Source: Acidovorax sp. Leaf78
GTDB lineage: Bacteria > Pseudomonadota > Gammaproteobacteria > Burkholderiales > Burkholderiaceae_C
Direction: 5' to 3'
Assembly: GCF_001422735.1 (NCBI RefSeq)
Contig: NZ_LMLZ01000021.1
Location: 262,447 to 326,446 of the forward strand
Length of the DNA: 64,000 nucleotides
Under the pieces are notes generated by a model. It was not told the DNA's origin. It did no database searches and worked only from the letters and a program-made list of their open reading frames with translations. Below are positions 43,836 through 53,800 of this stretch, one piece after another. Both the position numbers and the translations under genes were made by a program. Every line of letters begins with the position of its first letter. The first letter of the stretch is position 1.

Positions 43836-46800
43836 ATGCGCATCGAACCCGCCAGCAGCCTGCAGCCAGCCGGTACCACCCTGCCCCCCAACGAGACCTG
43901 CGAGGCGCTGGCGCGGCGCTTGGCGGCAGAGACCGAGGGCGAGGTGCTGTTCGATGCCGGATCGCGCGGGCGCTACGCGACCGATGCCTCCATCTACCAG
44001 ATCATGCCGGCCGGCGTGCTGGTGCCGCGCACCGAGCGCGACATCGCCACCGCCATCGACATTGCGCGCGACCTGATGGTGCCCGTGCTGCCGCGCGGCG
44101 GCGGCACCAGCCAGTGCGGCCAGACCACGGGCGCGGCGCTGGTGATCGACAACAGCAAGCACTTTCGCAAGGTGCTGGCGCTCGATGCCGAGGCCCGCAC
44201 CGTCACGGTGGAGCCGGGCATCGTGCTCGACCACCTCAACGCCCAGCTCAAGCCCCACGGCCTGTGGTACCCGGTGGATGTGTCCACGAGTGCCCAGGCC
44301 ACGCTGGGCGGCATGGCGGGCAACAACTCCTGCGGCTCGCGCTCCATTGCGTACGGCAACATGGTGCACAACGTGCTGGGTGCGAGTGCCTGGCTGAGCG
44401 ATGGTGAGCTGGTGGACTTCGGCCCGCTGGCCACGCTGGGCCCGCGCGCCAGCGCCATAGCGCAGCACGTGCACGCCCTGGCCCAGCAGCACCGCAGCGA
44501 GATCGCCGAGCGCTGGCCCAAGGTGATGCGCCGCGTGGCGGGCTACAACCTCGACATCTTCGACAACCAGAGCGAAAAGCCCTACACCGCCGATGGGAGC
44601 GTGAACCTGGCGCACCTGCTCATCGGCTCCGAAGGCACGCTGGCCTACACGCGCAGCCTGACGCTCAAGCTCAGCGAGCTGCCGCGCGCCAAGGTGCTGG
44701 GCATCGTGAACTTCCCGAGCTTCCACAAGGCCATGGACTCGGCGCAGCACATCGTCAAGCTCGGCCCCACGGCGGTGGAGCTGGTGGACCGCACCATGAT
44801 CGAGCTGGCGCTGGCCAACCCGGCCTTTCGCCCCACGGTGGAAACCGCCCTTATCGGCAAACCCGAGGCGATCTTGCTCGTGGAATTCTCGGGCGCCGAC
44901 AAGGCCGCGCTGCTGCCGCAACTGCGCCAACTGGTGGAGCTGATGGGCGACCTGGGCATGCCCGGCAGCGTGGTCGAGATGCCCGACGAGGCCCCGCAGA
45001 AGAACCTGTGGGAGGTGCGCAAGGCGGGCCTGAACATCATGATGAGCCTCAAGGGCGACGGCAAGCCCGTGAGCTTCATCGAAGACTGCGCCGTGCCACT
45101 CGAACACCTGGCCGAGTACACCGACGGCCTGACCGAAGTGTTCGCCAAATACGGCAGCCGCGGCACCTGGTACGCGCATGCCTCGGTGGGCACGCTGCAC
45201 GTGCGTCCCATCCTCGACATGCGCACCGATGGCGCCGCCAAGATGCGCGCCATTGCCGAGGAGGCCAGCGCCCTGGTGCGCAAGTACAAGGGCGCCTTCA
45301 GCGGCGAGCATGGCGACGGCCTGTGCCGCGGCGAGTGGATCGAATGGCAGTTCGGCCCGGCGATCAACGAGGCGTTCCGCGCCATCAAGAACCACCTGGA
45401 CCCGATCGGCCTGTACAACCCCGGCAAGATCATCGACCCGCCCAAGATGGACGATGGCGCGCTGTTCCGCTTCGCGCCCGCCACGGCGCCCAAGCCCTAC
45501 AAGCGCATCCCCCTCACGCCCGTGCTCGACTGGTCGGCCTGGAACGTGCAGGCCGACCCGGTGACCGAGGTGACCACCGCCCCCGGCACCGGCGGCGACG
45601 TGACCGGCGGCTTCGCCAAGGCCGTGGAGATGTGCAACAACAATGGCCACTGCCGCAAGTTCGACGCCGGCACCATGTGCCCCAGCTACCGCGTGACACG
45701 CGACGAGCAGCACTTGACGCGCGGCCGCGCCAATACGCTGCGCCTGGCCGTGTCGGGCCAGCTCGGGCCCGACGCCTTTACCAGCGAGGCGATGCACGAC
45801 ACCATGGACCTGTGCGTGGGCTGCAAGGGCTGCAAGCGCGACTGCCCCACGGGCGTGGACATGGCCAAGATGAAGGTCGAGTTCCTGGCCCACTACAAGC
45901 GCAAGCACGGCCACACGCTCAAGGACAAGCTGGTCGCCCACCTGCCCACCTATGCGCGCACGGCCAGCCATTTCGCCTGGCTGCTCAACCTGCGCAACAC
46001 GGTGCCCGGCGCCGCCTGGCTGGGCGAAAAGCTGCTGGGCTTTTCAGCCCAACGCTCGCTGCCCGCATGGCGCAGCGACACCTTCTGGCGCCGCCACGAC
46101 AAGGCGCTGTTCAGCAGCCAGGCCGACACCATTGCCGCCGCACAGGCTGGCCGCAAGGCCGCCGTGCTGTTCGTGGACACCTTCAACGGCACTTTCGAGA
46201 GCGAGAACGCCCTGGCCGCCGCGCGCGTGCTGCACGCCGCAGGCTACGTGCTGCACACGGTGGAAAAAGCCGGCGGCCACCACTGCTGCGGCCGCACCTA
46301 TCTGGCCACCGGCATGGTCGACGAAGCCAAGGCGCGCGCCGGTGCGCTCATCGACGCCCTGCTGCCCCTGGCCCAGGCCGGCATCGCCATCGTGGGCCTG
46401 GAGCCGTCGTGCCTGCTCACCCTGCGCGACGAGGCCCTGGTAATGGGCCTGGGCGACAAGGCCGTGACGGTGTCCCAACAGGCCCTGCTGTTTGAAGAAT
46501 TCCTCGCCCGCGAAGCCAAGGCAGGGCGCTTCGCCCCATCCCTCCAGCCCGCAGGCCGACCCATCCTGCTGCACGGCCACTGCCACCAGAAGGCCTTCGG
46601 CGCCGTGCCCCCCATCCTGGAGGTGCTGCGCCTGATTCCCGACGCCAAGCCCGAGCTCATCGAAAGCTCCTGCTGCGGCATGGCCGGCAGCTTCGGCTAC
46701 GAGGCATCGCACTACGAGGTCTCGATGCAGATGGCCGAAGCCGCGCTGCTGCCCGCCGTGCGCAAGAATCCCGATGCCATCGTGGTGGCGGATGGAACCA

Positions 46801-46880
46801 GTTGCCGGCACCAGATCGCGGACGGCGCGCAGCGCGAGGCGGTGCATGTGGCGCGGCTGCTGGACCGGCTGCTGACGTAG
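43836..46880 (+). CDS. FAD-linked oxidase/Fe-S fusion, D-2-hydroxyacid dehydrogenase type
   Basis: The 1,014-residue three-part protein fuses three functions. The N-terminal FAD/PCMH domain has LPRGGGTSQCGQTTGAALVI (about residue 87) and TLGGMAGNNSCGSRSIAYG. A ferredoxin-like Fe-S part has CNNNGHCRKFDAGTMCPSY (about 600) and CVGCKGCKRDCPTGVD (about 659). A C-terminal part has two CCG motifs (GGHHCCGRT about 814, SSCCGMAGSFG about 944). This combines what GlcD, GlcE and GlcF do in glycolate oxidase. The likely role is oxidation of D-lactate, glycolate or D-2-hydroxyglutarate at the membrane. With the aminotransferase it may handle glyoxylate. Confidence 0.92.
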   Translation: MRIEPASSLQPAGTTLPPNETCEALARRLAAETEGEVLFDAGSRGRYATDASIYQIMPAGVLVPRTERDIATAIDIARDLMVPVLPRGGGTSQCGQTTGAALVIDNSKHFRKVLALDAEARTVTVEPGIVLDHLNAQLKPHGLWYPVDVSTSAQATLGGMAGNNSCGSRSIAYGNMVHNVLGASAWLSDGELVDFGPLATLGPRASAIAQHVHALAQQHRSEIAERWPKVMRRVAGYNLDIFDNQSEKPYTADGSVNLAHLLIGSEGTLAYTRSLTLKLSELPRAKVLGIVNFPSFHKAMDSAQHIVKLGPTAVELVDRTMIELALANPAFRPTVETALIGKPEAILLVEFSGADKAALLPQLRQLVELMGDLGMPGSVVEMPDEAPQKNLWEVRKAGLNIMMSLKGDGKPVSFIEDCAVPLEHLAEYTDGLTEVFAKYGSRGTWYAHASVGTLHVRPILDMRTDGAAKMRAIAEEASALVRKYKGAFSGEHGDGLCRGEWIEWQFGPAINEAFRAIKNHLDPIGLYNPGKIIDPPKMDDGALFRFAPATAPKPYKRIPLTPVLDWSAWNVQADPVTEVTTAPGTGGDVTGGFAKAVEMCNNNGHCRKFDAGTMCPSYRVTRDEQHLTRGRANTLRLAVSGQLGPDAFTSEAMHDTMDLCVGCKGCKRDCPTGVDMAKMKVEFLAHYKRKHGHTLKDKLVAHLPTYARTASHFAWLLNLRNTVPGAAWLGEKLLGFSAQRSLPAWRSDTFWRRHDKALFSSQADTIAAAQAGRKAAVLFVDTFNGTFESENALAAARVLHAAGYVLHTVEKAGGHHCCGRTYLATGMVDEAKARAGALIDALLPLAQAGIAIVGLEPSCLLTLRDEALVMGLGDKAVTVSQQALLFEEFLAREAKAGRFAPSLQPAGRPILLHGHCHQKAFGAVPPILEVLRLIPDAKPELIESSCCGMAGSFGYEASHYEVSMQMAEAALLPAVRKNPDAIVVADGTSCRHQIADGAQREAVHVARLLDRLLT

Positions 46881-46955
46881 CAAGCAGTGACGCAGCCGAG
46901 GCTGCGAGCGTGGCAGTCCATAGAAGACGAACGCATGGACATTCGGGCTGGCCGC

Positions 46956-47042
46956 ACCTAGTATTCGGTTTTTCCGACCCGAATACGCCATGCTGAATTA
47001 CCGCCACCTTTACACTTCCTGGATGGTTGCCAAGGAAGGCGG
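46956..47042 (+). repeat. Imperfect 87-bp duplication of the lysR 5' end, left copy
   Basis: Matches 47742-47828 without gaps, with about 12 mismatches. It contains the upstream region and the first 18 codons of the NhaR-like lysR gene (MLNYRHLYTSWMVAKEGG). Confidence 0.88.
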
Positions 47043-47073
47043 ATCTGACACCAGAACGCTGCAATATTTATAG
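46990..47073 (+). pseudogene. Truncated lysR start (27 codons)
   Basis: The frame opens with MLNYRHLYTSWMVAKEGG, nearly the same as the start of the intact regulator at 47776, then diverges into unrelated sequence and stops at 47073. Two residues that form the first helix (Tyr-Phe in the intact copy, Thr-Ser here) differ. It is a remnant of the gene broken by recombination. Confidence 0.8.
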
Positions 47074-47085
47074 ATCAATCCACCC

Positions 47086-47634
47086 ATGCACAAGCTGTCC
47101 CATGCCATCTCCGGATCCTGGGTGCCCTACTCGCATGGCGCTGTCTACAGCGTCGTGCCGTCAGGCGAAGGAGAAAAACTTCTGGCGGGTATACCCGCTA
47201 GCGATTGGAGACCGTTTGAGCGTCTGGTCAGCAGCCTGGAGCCCCCTTACCTGCTTCTCTACGTACTGCATACACCTCGGGGCGAGGGGGACGCAGGCCG
47301 CTATCAGAGCCCGGCCTTGTCACCACTGCAGTTTCAGAAATTCATACAGCGGTTCGGCAGCTATCTGTCATCTGACGCGCGGTTCGATATCTGGGCTCAT
47401 TCCCCGACAGAGAAGGCAACGATCGTCTGGGACAGGCATGACCAGTTGTTCGCCTACGGCCCTATTGCAAAGTATTCAGCAGTACTGGATGCACTGGGGT
47501 TTAGCCATGGTGACGCAGGTATATCGCTCGCTCACCAGCACCACTACCGCCCGGAATCCGATGCCACCGCACACGATATCCTGCGCAGCCTTCCTTGGAC
47601 GCACTCACCATTGCGGCCCGAGGACGAACAGTGA
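47086..47634 (+). CDS. Hypothetical protein, orphan between two lysR copies
   Basis: The 182-residue protein has no signal, no membrane segment and no family I recognise. It has a recurrent aromatic pattern (GSWVPYSHGAVYSVVPSGEG, WRPFERLVSSLEPPYLLLYV, FDIWAHSPTEKATIVWDRHD). The DNA is distinctly less GC-rich than the neighbouring genes, with more A/T at third positions. It sits between the two copies of the duplicated lysR 5' end, so it arrived by recombination. It could be an immunity or regulatory protein; nothing proves this. Confidence 0.65.
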   Translation: MHKLSHAISGSWVPYSHGAVYSVVPSGEGEKLLAGIPASDWRPFERLVSSLEPPYLLLYVLHTPRGEGDAGRYQSPALSPLQFQKFIQRFGSYLSSDARFDIWAHSPTEKATIVWDRHDQLFAYGPIAKYSAVLDALGFSHGDAGISLAHQHHYRPESDATAHDILRSLPWTHSPLRPEDEQ

Positions 47635-47741
47635 AAGAGGCGTCCAAGCTTTGCTGATATGCAAGGCATCAGCCGGCGGAGTAACAGCCATTGGATTGAA
47701 ATTGAGCATGCGAACCCGGAATAGACACCATACCCAGACGA

Positions 47742-47828
47742 ACCTAGTATTCGGTTTTTTCGATCCGCGAACCCCATGCTGAACTACCGCCACCTCTACT
47801 ACTTCTGGATGGTTGCCAAGGAAGGCGG
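47742..47828 (+). repeat. Imperfect 87-bp duplication of the lysR 5' end, right copy
   Basis: The copy attached to the intact regulator. ACCTAGTATTCGGTTTTT and the region from the ATG are shared with the left copy; most differences lie in the 16 bases before the ATG. Confidence 0.88.
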
Positions 47829-48660
47829 CTTTGCCCGCGCCGCAGACCGGCTGGAGATGGCGGTGCAGACCATCAGCGCCCAGGTGCGCGATCTGGAGAA
47901 AGCCCTGGGTCACCAATTGCTCAAACCGTCCGGGCGCGGCGTTGCGTTGACCGAGGCAGGCCAGGCGGCCTATGCGCGGGCCGAAGAAATTTTTCAGCTG
48001 GGCCAGAGCATTCCGGACGAGGTGCGGGAAGCCGCCAGTGCCAAGGTGGCGCGGCTGTCGGTGGGGCTGTCGGACGGCATCTCCAAGCTGGCAGCCCACG
48101 CCTTGCTGGAGCCGGTGCTCGGCACGCCCCACCTGCGCCTGGTGTGCCACGAGGGGGAGTTCGACGAGCTGCTGTCGGAGCTGGCCCTGCACCAGCTCGA
48201 TGTAGTGCTGGCCGGGCAGGCGGCGCCGCGCAACCCGAACCAGCGCTTGTCCAGCGAACGCATCGCGCGCTCTGCCCTGCAGTGGTACGGGCCGGCGTCG
48301 CTGGTGCGCAAATCTGCGCGTGACCATTTCCCGCAGTCGCTGCAGGACCTGCCGGTGCTGCTGCCCACCGCCCATTCGCCCCTGCGCGCCACACTGGACC
48401 ACTGGTTCGAGGACATCGGTGTCCGGCCCCGCATCGTGGGCGAGTTCGAGGACAGCGCCTTGCTGGCCGTGTTCGCCGCCCGGGGGCTGGGCGTGTTCCC
48501 GGTCAGCCAGCTGGGGGCGCAGGATGTGGGGCTGGTGCGGGGCCTGCGCATGCTGGGCGACTGCCCCGGCATCAGCGAAGAGGTGCATGCCATCTGGTCG
48601 CGCCGCGGGCAGCACCACCCGCTGGTTCGGCAGATGGTGGACGCCGCGCGCGGCGCTTAG
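47776..48660 (+). CDS. LysR-family regulator, NhaR-like
   Basis: The 294-residue protein starts MLNYRHLYYFWMVAKEGGFA, typical of the NhaR group. The helix-turn-helix covers ARAADRLEMAVQTISAQVRD and LEKALGHQLLKPSGRGVALT. The effector domain follows, with HEGEFDELLSELALHQLDVV. NhaR regulates a sodium/proton antiporter in E. coli, but no antiporter gene is present here. Its upstream region is shared with the truncated copy at 46956. Downstream comes a convergent TerB-like gene. Confidence 0.9.
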   Translation: MLNYRHLYYFWMVAKEGGFARAADRLEMAVQTISAQVRDLEKALGHQLLKPSGRGVALTEAGQAAYARAEEIFQLGQSIPDEVREAASAKVARLSVGLSDGISKLAAHALLEPVLGTPHLRLVCHEGEFDELLSELALHQLDVVLAGQAAPRNPNQRLSSERIARSALQWYGPASLVRKSARDHFPQSLQDLPVLLPTAHSPLRATLDHWFEDIGVRPRIVGEFEDSALLAVFAARGLGVFPVSQLGAQDVGLVRGLRMLGDCPGISEEVHAIWSRRGQHHPLVRQMVDAARGA

Positions 48661-48721
48661 CAACAGCATGCAGAGGCGGCGGGGCCATCGACAGGCCGCT
48701 GCAGCCCGCCCCACGCGTGCC

Positions 48722-49126
48722 TCAGCCCTGCGCTGGCAGCTTGCTGACACGCCACTGCGTCAGCGCCGCGCGCATGATCCAGGCTTCTTCTGCGGCCACG
48801 TGGCTGTCCGCCATGGCGGCGGCGTCGGCAAAGTACAGCACCGTGTGCTGGAGGTCCGGCTCCGTCACTTCCGCCATCACGGCGTCCAGTGTGGCCTGGT
48901 CGATACTGCCGGTGAGCACGCGGCGCTCGTGCGCGGCCATCAGCAAGTCCTCGCACAGGGTGTTGAGCACCTGGGCGAATCCGCCGGGTGCCAGGCCGAT
49001 TTGTCGCTCGATGTCCTGGCCGTACAGGGCTTCCAACTCCTGGCGGCTGACGTTGCCGTCGGATATCAGCAGCAGGGCGACGATACGGGCTGCTGCTTCG
49101 GGGCTGTTGTGGGAATAGCTGCGCAT
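48722..49126 (-). CDS. TerB-like helical protein
   Basis: The 134-residue protein resembles the TerB fold: ARIVALLLISDGNVSRQELE at the start and VAAEEAWIMRAALTQWRVSK at the end, with acidic residues between. It lacks the strict TerB metal residues, so the family call is tentative. AAGGAA precedes the ATG at 49126. The small gene at 49214 lies upstream on the same strand. Confidence 0.72.
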   Translation of the reverse strand: MRSYSHNSPEAAARIVALLLISDGNVSRQELEALYGQDIERQIGLAPGGFAQVLNTLCEDLLMAAHERRVLTGSIDQATLDAVMAEVTEPDLQHTVLYFADAAAMADSHVAAEEAWIMRAALTQWRVSKLPAQG

Positions 49127-49213
49127 GGTTCTTCCTTGTCGATGGGGTGGTTGTTCAGGACGCATGGGGTCATGCCAGACGGCATGGCGAAGGCGGGCCG
49201 CAGGCCCGCCGCT

Positions 49214-49390
49214 TCAATCGCGGTAGAGGTAGCGGCGGCGCGTGTTGTCACGCTGGGATGCAGGGACCCGCAGGGGGACCCGTGCTGGTGCACGCAATGC
49301 ACCGTACCGTTGCGACCATTGCCAGACCCGTTGCAACACCTGGGCGCGCAGCGCATTCAGCAGTGAATGGACGAACATCAATCGCTTCAT
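49214..49390 (-). CDS. Possible small basic protein
   Basis: The 58-residue frame begins MKRLMFVHSLLNALRAQVLQ, giving a short amphipathic N-terminus, and ends in an Arg-rich tail (SQRDNTRRRYLYRD). AAGG sits upstream of the ATG at 49390. It lies in tandem with the TerB-like gene, so an operon is possible. No family is recognised and coding status is uncertain. Confidence 0.4.
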   Translation of the reverse strand: MKRLMFVHSLLNALRAQVLQRVWQWSQRYGALRAPARVPLRVPASQRDNTRRRYLYRD

Positions 49391-49730
49391 GGGTACCTTG
49401 TCATGGTTGAACAAGGCTTGAATGTGCGGCTGCAGGCACGATTCAAGAAGCAGGTTTTTTATGAGTCATGCATCGGTGGAACCGAACCTGACCTCAAGCC
49501 GGACTTTGGCGGCATCCGCCGACGGACGCTTCAAAGGCGGCCTGCAGAGCCGTGTGGCCGCGCGCAGCCCACGGCCCGTGCCCCAGCGCGCAAGCCCCTG
49601 TCGGCGAGACGGCACGCCGATAGATGGCATGCCTGTGCCGCCCCAACGCCAGACAGCACAGGAGGCACAGGCAGACCGCTGCGTGGACAGCGCTGGCAGC
49701 GCGCCCACCTCGCCTGCGCAGCGCCGGCCT
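49391..49730. other. 340-base region with no gene seen
   Basis: No supported gene, repeat or hairpin was found between the small basic frame and the aspartoacylase gene. A long open frame on the plus strand crosses it, but this lacks a credible start and appears to be an artefact of base composition. Confidence 0.4.
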
Positions 49731-50666
49731 TCAGATGGGCCGTGTCAGATAGACAGCCTCGCGCCCCACGATGGGCTCGCGCGTGGGCATCAGCACCGTG
49801 CAGTCGTCGCACAGCGCGCGAATCTCGTGCGGGCCGTCGGTCGCGATGAGTTCATCCTTGGCAAACACTTCAAAGCCCTGGATGGGACGCGCAAAGCGAA
49901 AGTCGGGCGTGCGCACCATGCAGGTCTCCAGCAGCTCATAGCGGCGCTGGGGGCCGGGCGCCGGGCGTCCCGCAGGCGCATCGATGAGGCCGAAGTGGGC
50001 CAGGAAATCGAGCGCTACCGCCGTGGCCATGTCGGCCGCGGACTGCAGGAAGTGCTGTCCGCATTCGACCACCAGGGCCACGCCCTGGCTGTCGGCCTGG
50101 CCGTGGAGACCATGCTGGATGAGTGGCGTGCCCGAGCCCAGGCCGCTGGGCATGACCAGGTGCACCGGCGGGCGGCCGATGGACAACGCCACATCGGCAT
50201 TGCGCTGGTAGGCCGGGTAGACCCAGAAGGGCTCCACGTCCTGGCTGGTGGAGTGGATGTCGAGAATGTGGTCGGCCGCGGCCACTACAGGGCGCAGGGC
50301 GCGGGCGCGCAGCAGTTCAGGGCTCTCGGCCGTGCCGTCCAGCTCGGCGGCGGACCAGATGCGGTTGAGGTTGTGCACCAGCTGGCGGCTCTCGAACGGG
50401 CGGGCGCGGTCGAACGACTCGTACGCCGCCACGTTGGCAAAGCTGATGGTGAGCGTGCCGATGCGGGGGCGCACGCCGCTGTCGAGCAGGTGCGTGGCGG
50501 CCACCATGCCGCAGATCTCGTTGCCGTGCGTCAGCGCGTTGATCAGCACGTGGGGGCCGGGTTGGCCCGACTCAAAGCGGTGCACGTAGTCGATACCGAC
50601 ATTGCCCTGGCGGTAGGCGGACAGGTCGCGCGGCAGGACTTCAAAGGCGGGAGGATTTTGGCTCAT
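49731..50666 (-). CDS. Succinylglutamate desuccinylase/aspartoacylase-family protein
   Basis: The 311-residue M14-like zinc enzyme has its ligands in INALTHGNEICGMVAATHLL (HxxE, near residue 47) and DHILDIHSTSQDVEPFW. LVHNLNRIWSAAEL matches the substrate-binding Arg segment. Family members remove acyl groups from N-acyl amino acids. The C-terminal region (PIQGFEVFAKDELIATDG) forms the usual beta domain. Divergent from the large gene at 50805 with about 140 bases between; a shared regulator is possible but not shown. Confidence 0.87.
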   Translation of the reverse strand: MSQNPPAFEVLPRDLSAYRQGNVGIDYVHRFESGQPGPHVLINALTHGNEICGMVAATHLLDSGVRPRIGTLTISFANVAAYESFDRARPFESRQLVHNLNRIWSAAELDGTAESPELLRARALRPVVAAADHILDIHSTSQDVEPFWVYPAYQRNADVALSIGRPPVHLVMPSGLGSGTPLIQHGLHGQADSQGVALVVECGQHFLQSAADMATAVALDFLAHFGLIDAPAGRPAPGPQRRYELLETCMVRTPDFRFARPIQGFEVFAKDELIATDGPHEIRALCDDCTVLMPTREPIVGREAVYLTRPI

Positions 50667-50804
50667 GGGGTGGTGATGCTAAGACGACACATGATTGTCC
50701 ATACATTGGCTGGACCGTGCTCGCCGCGGCATAAAAGACTGCGGATACAAAACGCTACCTGCGCCCGGTGCGCTGCACGCCAGCCGCTGGAAGAGCGATG
50801 TACC

Positions 50805-53800
50805 ATGCCCGCCAACCACGCCCCGCACCAGTCCTTCGACCGGTGCCGGTCTGCCCCCATTTGCACTGCCCACGCACTTGCCATGCCCGCTGCCCGAATT
50901 TGCTCCCTGGCCGAAGTGGCCCACCTGTTGCCCCCAGACTGCGCACTCGCGGAGCGCCTGCGGGAGGACACAAACTCGCTGGATGAAGCGACTGCGATAG
51001 TCATTACCGGCCCCTGGCGCTGCCCCGAGTTGCACCTGCCCGACATGCTGGGCCAAGGCAGCCCGCTGCGGCACCTGCTTGACCCCGAGACCCAATCTTC
51101 TGCTCTACGTACCCTCGTCCTCATCCTTGTGGAGGGCGACCTCGACATCGACGGCGCGCTGACCGGTCACGACGACGATGGCGAGCCGCCCTGCCTAGTG
51201 GTGCTGGGCAGCGCCCGCATGCACAACCTGATCCTTTGCGAAGCATCGTTGCATGTGAGGGGTGACCTGGTGGTGCAGGACTTGCTCTGGGGTGACGGCA
51301 TCAGCACCGCACTTCAGGTGCATGGCCACCTGCAGGCCCGTGTGGCCCTGCTCGCAGATGCGTTTCAGGTCCAAATGGCAAGCACGATGCACGTGGAGTT
51401 CTTGATGGACGAGGTAAGCGGCGTGCCGCACCTGGCTGAGTTCTCCAGCGAGATCGTGGATGCGGTGTTTCCGCTGGAGTTTCACGATGGCATCAACGCG
51501 GGCGAAAAGGGCCTGGGACTGATGCTGGACCGGGACAGCGTGATCGCGGCAGTGCGCGCCGGCACCAACGCGACCCGGACCAGCGAGGAGATCCATACCC
51601 TGCTTCCCATCGATACCAGCCTGTGCCCGGGCGGCGCGCTCACAGCCGAACATCTGCTCCAACTGCTGCGCACGCCGTTGATCGCACACAAGGAGCACAC
51701 GGCCAGCGGCTGGTTTAAGCAGACCGATTTTTACCTGTGCCGCCGGCATGTCGATGCCGAAGGGGACCAGCGCGCGGACAACGTGTTCATCACGGTCTGG
51801 AAGACCTGGGACTTCTACATCTCGGTAGAGCACGTGCCCGAAGCCAAGGGACTGCTGGCACGGTGGACGGCCTTCAGACAGCGGCGCACCATTCCCACGC
51901 ACCCCGAACTCACGGTGGCATACCGCAGCTACACCGATGGTCAGCCGGGCGAATGGGGCGTGCTGGGCGGCATGGACGCGCCAGACGTGGTGGCCGACCC
52001 GGCACAGGCTGAGGCCCGGGCCGCCTGCCAAAACGCTTGGCGCGGCGTGCTGGACTACGTGCGCAAGGCCGTGGGTCAGCACAAGGCCCACTACCCGCTG
52101 TACCAGCAGGTGCAGGCAGAGCTGACGGCCTGGCACGTCGAGGACTTCACCAGCCTGCCCGTATTCACCGAGCGCTATAACGACTGGTGGGACAGCGACA
52201 AGAACGGCCACTGGCAGGGCGAAGTATGGGTGGGTGCACGGCAGCCCTGCATGCACGACGGCGAGCCCTGGGGCCGGGCGCTCAAGTTCGGCTGGCAAAA
52301 CGGCAGCCCCGCGCACGGTGATTACGACGATGCCCACAGTACCTACCAGATCGATGTGGACGAAGCCCGAAATGGCCCCGCGCTGGTCGAGTTCACGTAC
52401 GCACAGCGCCAGAGCGAGGCGCGCGTATCCGTGCCACGCGGCGCTGCGGACCACTGGACACGCCTGCTGCGTTTTTATCGGCTGGTGCAAGCGCGCCTGC
52501 ATGACGCGCATGAGCAAGAGCAGGCCCGCGAAGCCGAAGCCCGCCGCATCGAAGCCGCGGTGCATTTGCTGGCGGCGCCGCCGCTGGCGTCGGATGTGCC
52601 GGACGCAGCGATCTTCCCGCTGGAGCTGATGACACTGTCTGCACAGTGGCAGACCGACGGACAGGCCTACGTGGCGGCGATCCGAGCCCATCAATTGGCC
52701 ATGGATGCCCGGGCGCTTCGCGGTGACGACGAGGACGATGCTGTGGGAGTCACTGGCAGTGACGGCCAGCAAGACGGGCAAGTGGAGCAAGAGTCACCTG
52801 AGTCACAGGACGAGGAAGAAGCCCTGCCCTCTGACCCGCGCAAGGCAACCGCACCGACGGTGCTGCAGCTCGCACGCGTGGTTTACGCCCACGCGGACGA
52901 AGACCTGGGCGAGCGGTTTCGCCAGCGCTTCGCCTTTGCGCCGGATGCCTACGTTAAGCGCGCCGCCAACGCCGGCCGTTTCATCGGACCGGTGATCGCC
53001 CTGGACGACGGCCGGGTGCTCGCCCGCATCGGCCCGGCATATGACGATGCCGCGCACTGGGTGGCGCTGCACGGCGTGCGTCACACGCCGTTGACGGCGC
53101 TGCGGGGCCTGGGCCACTCGCATGACCGGCAGATCTTTGCACAAAGCGACGGCCAGCAAGTCACCACGCACCGCGGCTTCGAAGGCCCGGTGATTGCGCG
53201 CTTTGACCTGCCCCGGGGCAACGAGGGCCTGCCATCCGACGTGGCCGTGGCCGCAGGCCCGCTGGGGCAGCGCTGCGATGAGCTCATTCCCTTCAACGAC
53301 GGACAGCGCGTGCTGCTGCTCAACCCCACAGGCGTGTACCTGCTGACCGCGGCGGGCAGCGGCACGGGCGTGCAGCGCCTGCACCCGCAGACCTTCGAGG
53401 AAGACGGCCCCTACACCTGGCCCAAGAACCAGATGGACGACGAGGTGGATGGCCAGACCATCACCACGCTGGCGCTGGACATGCTGCACATGGCACTGTC
53501 GCGCGATGAGCGCCACATTGCGGTGGGCGACCAGGACAGCCGCCACATCCTGCTTGACGCACGAGGGGCGGTAGTGGCGGAGTACGACACGTTGTCGTCC
53601 TATCCGCACCACGCCGCCTTCTCGCACGACAGCACGCGCCTGTTCGCCAACTCGTGCCACATGTACTGGGGTGCCACGTTATCGGCGTCAGTCGACCACC
53701 CACCGCTGCAACCTGCGGGGTCCGATCAGTTGGAGACACCGCCGCTGGACGAGAGCTGCCGCGTGTACGCATCGGTCACCGAACCCGGACTGGTGATCCT

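Noticed and set aside
47086-47634. Reading the orphan gene as a toxin-immunity protein
   Set aside because: No toxin, Rhs, CDI or secretion gene is in the window; the idea rests only on size and base composition.
47776-48660. Naming the LysR gene nhaR
   Set aside because: The group resemblance is clear, but no sodium/proton antiporter gene is nearby and orthology cannot be shown here.
49422-50804. Extension of the large gene at 50805 toward 49422
   Set aside because: This stretch is antisense to the aspartoacylase gene and has no family signal; the ATG at 50805 is the first credible start.
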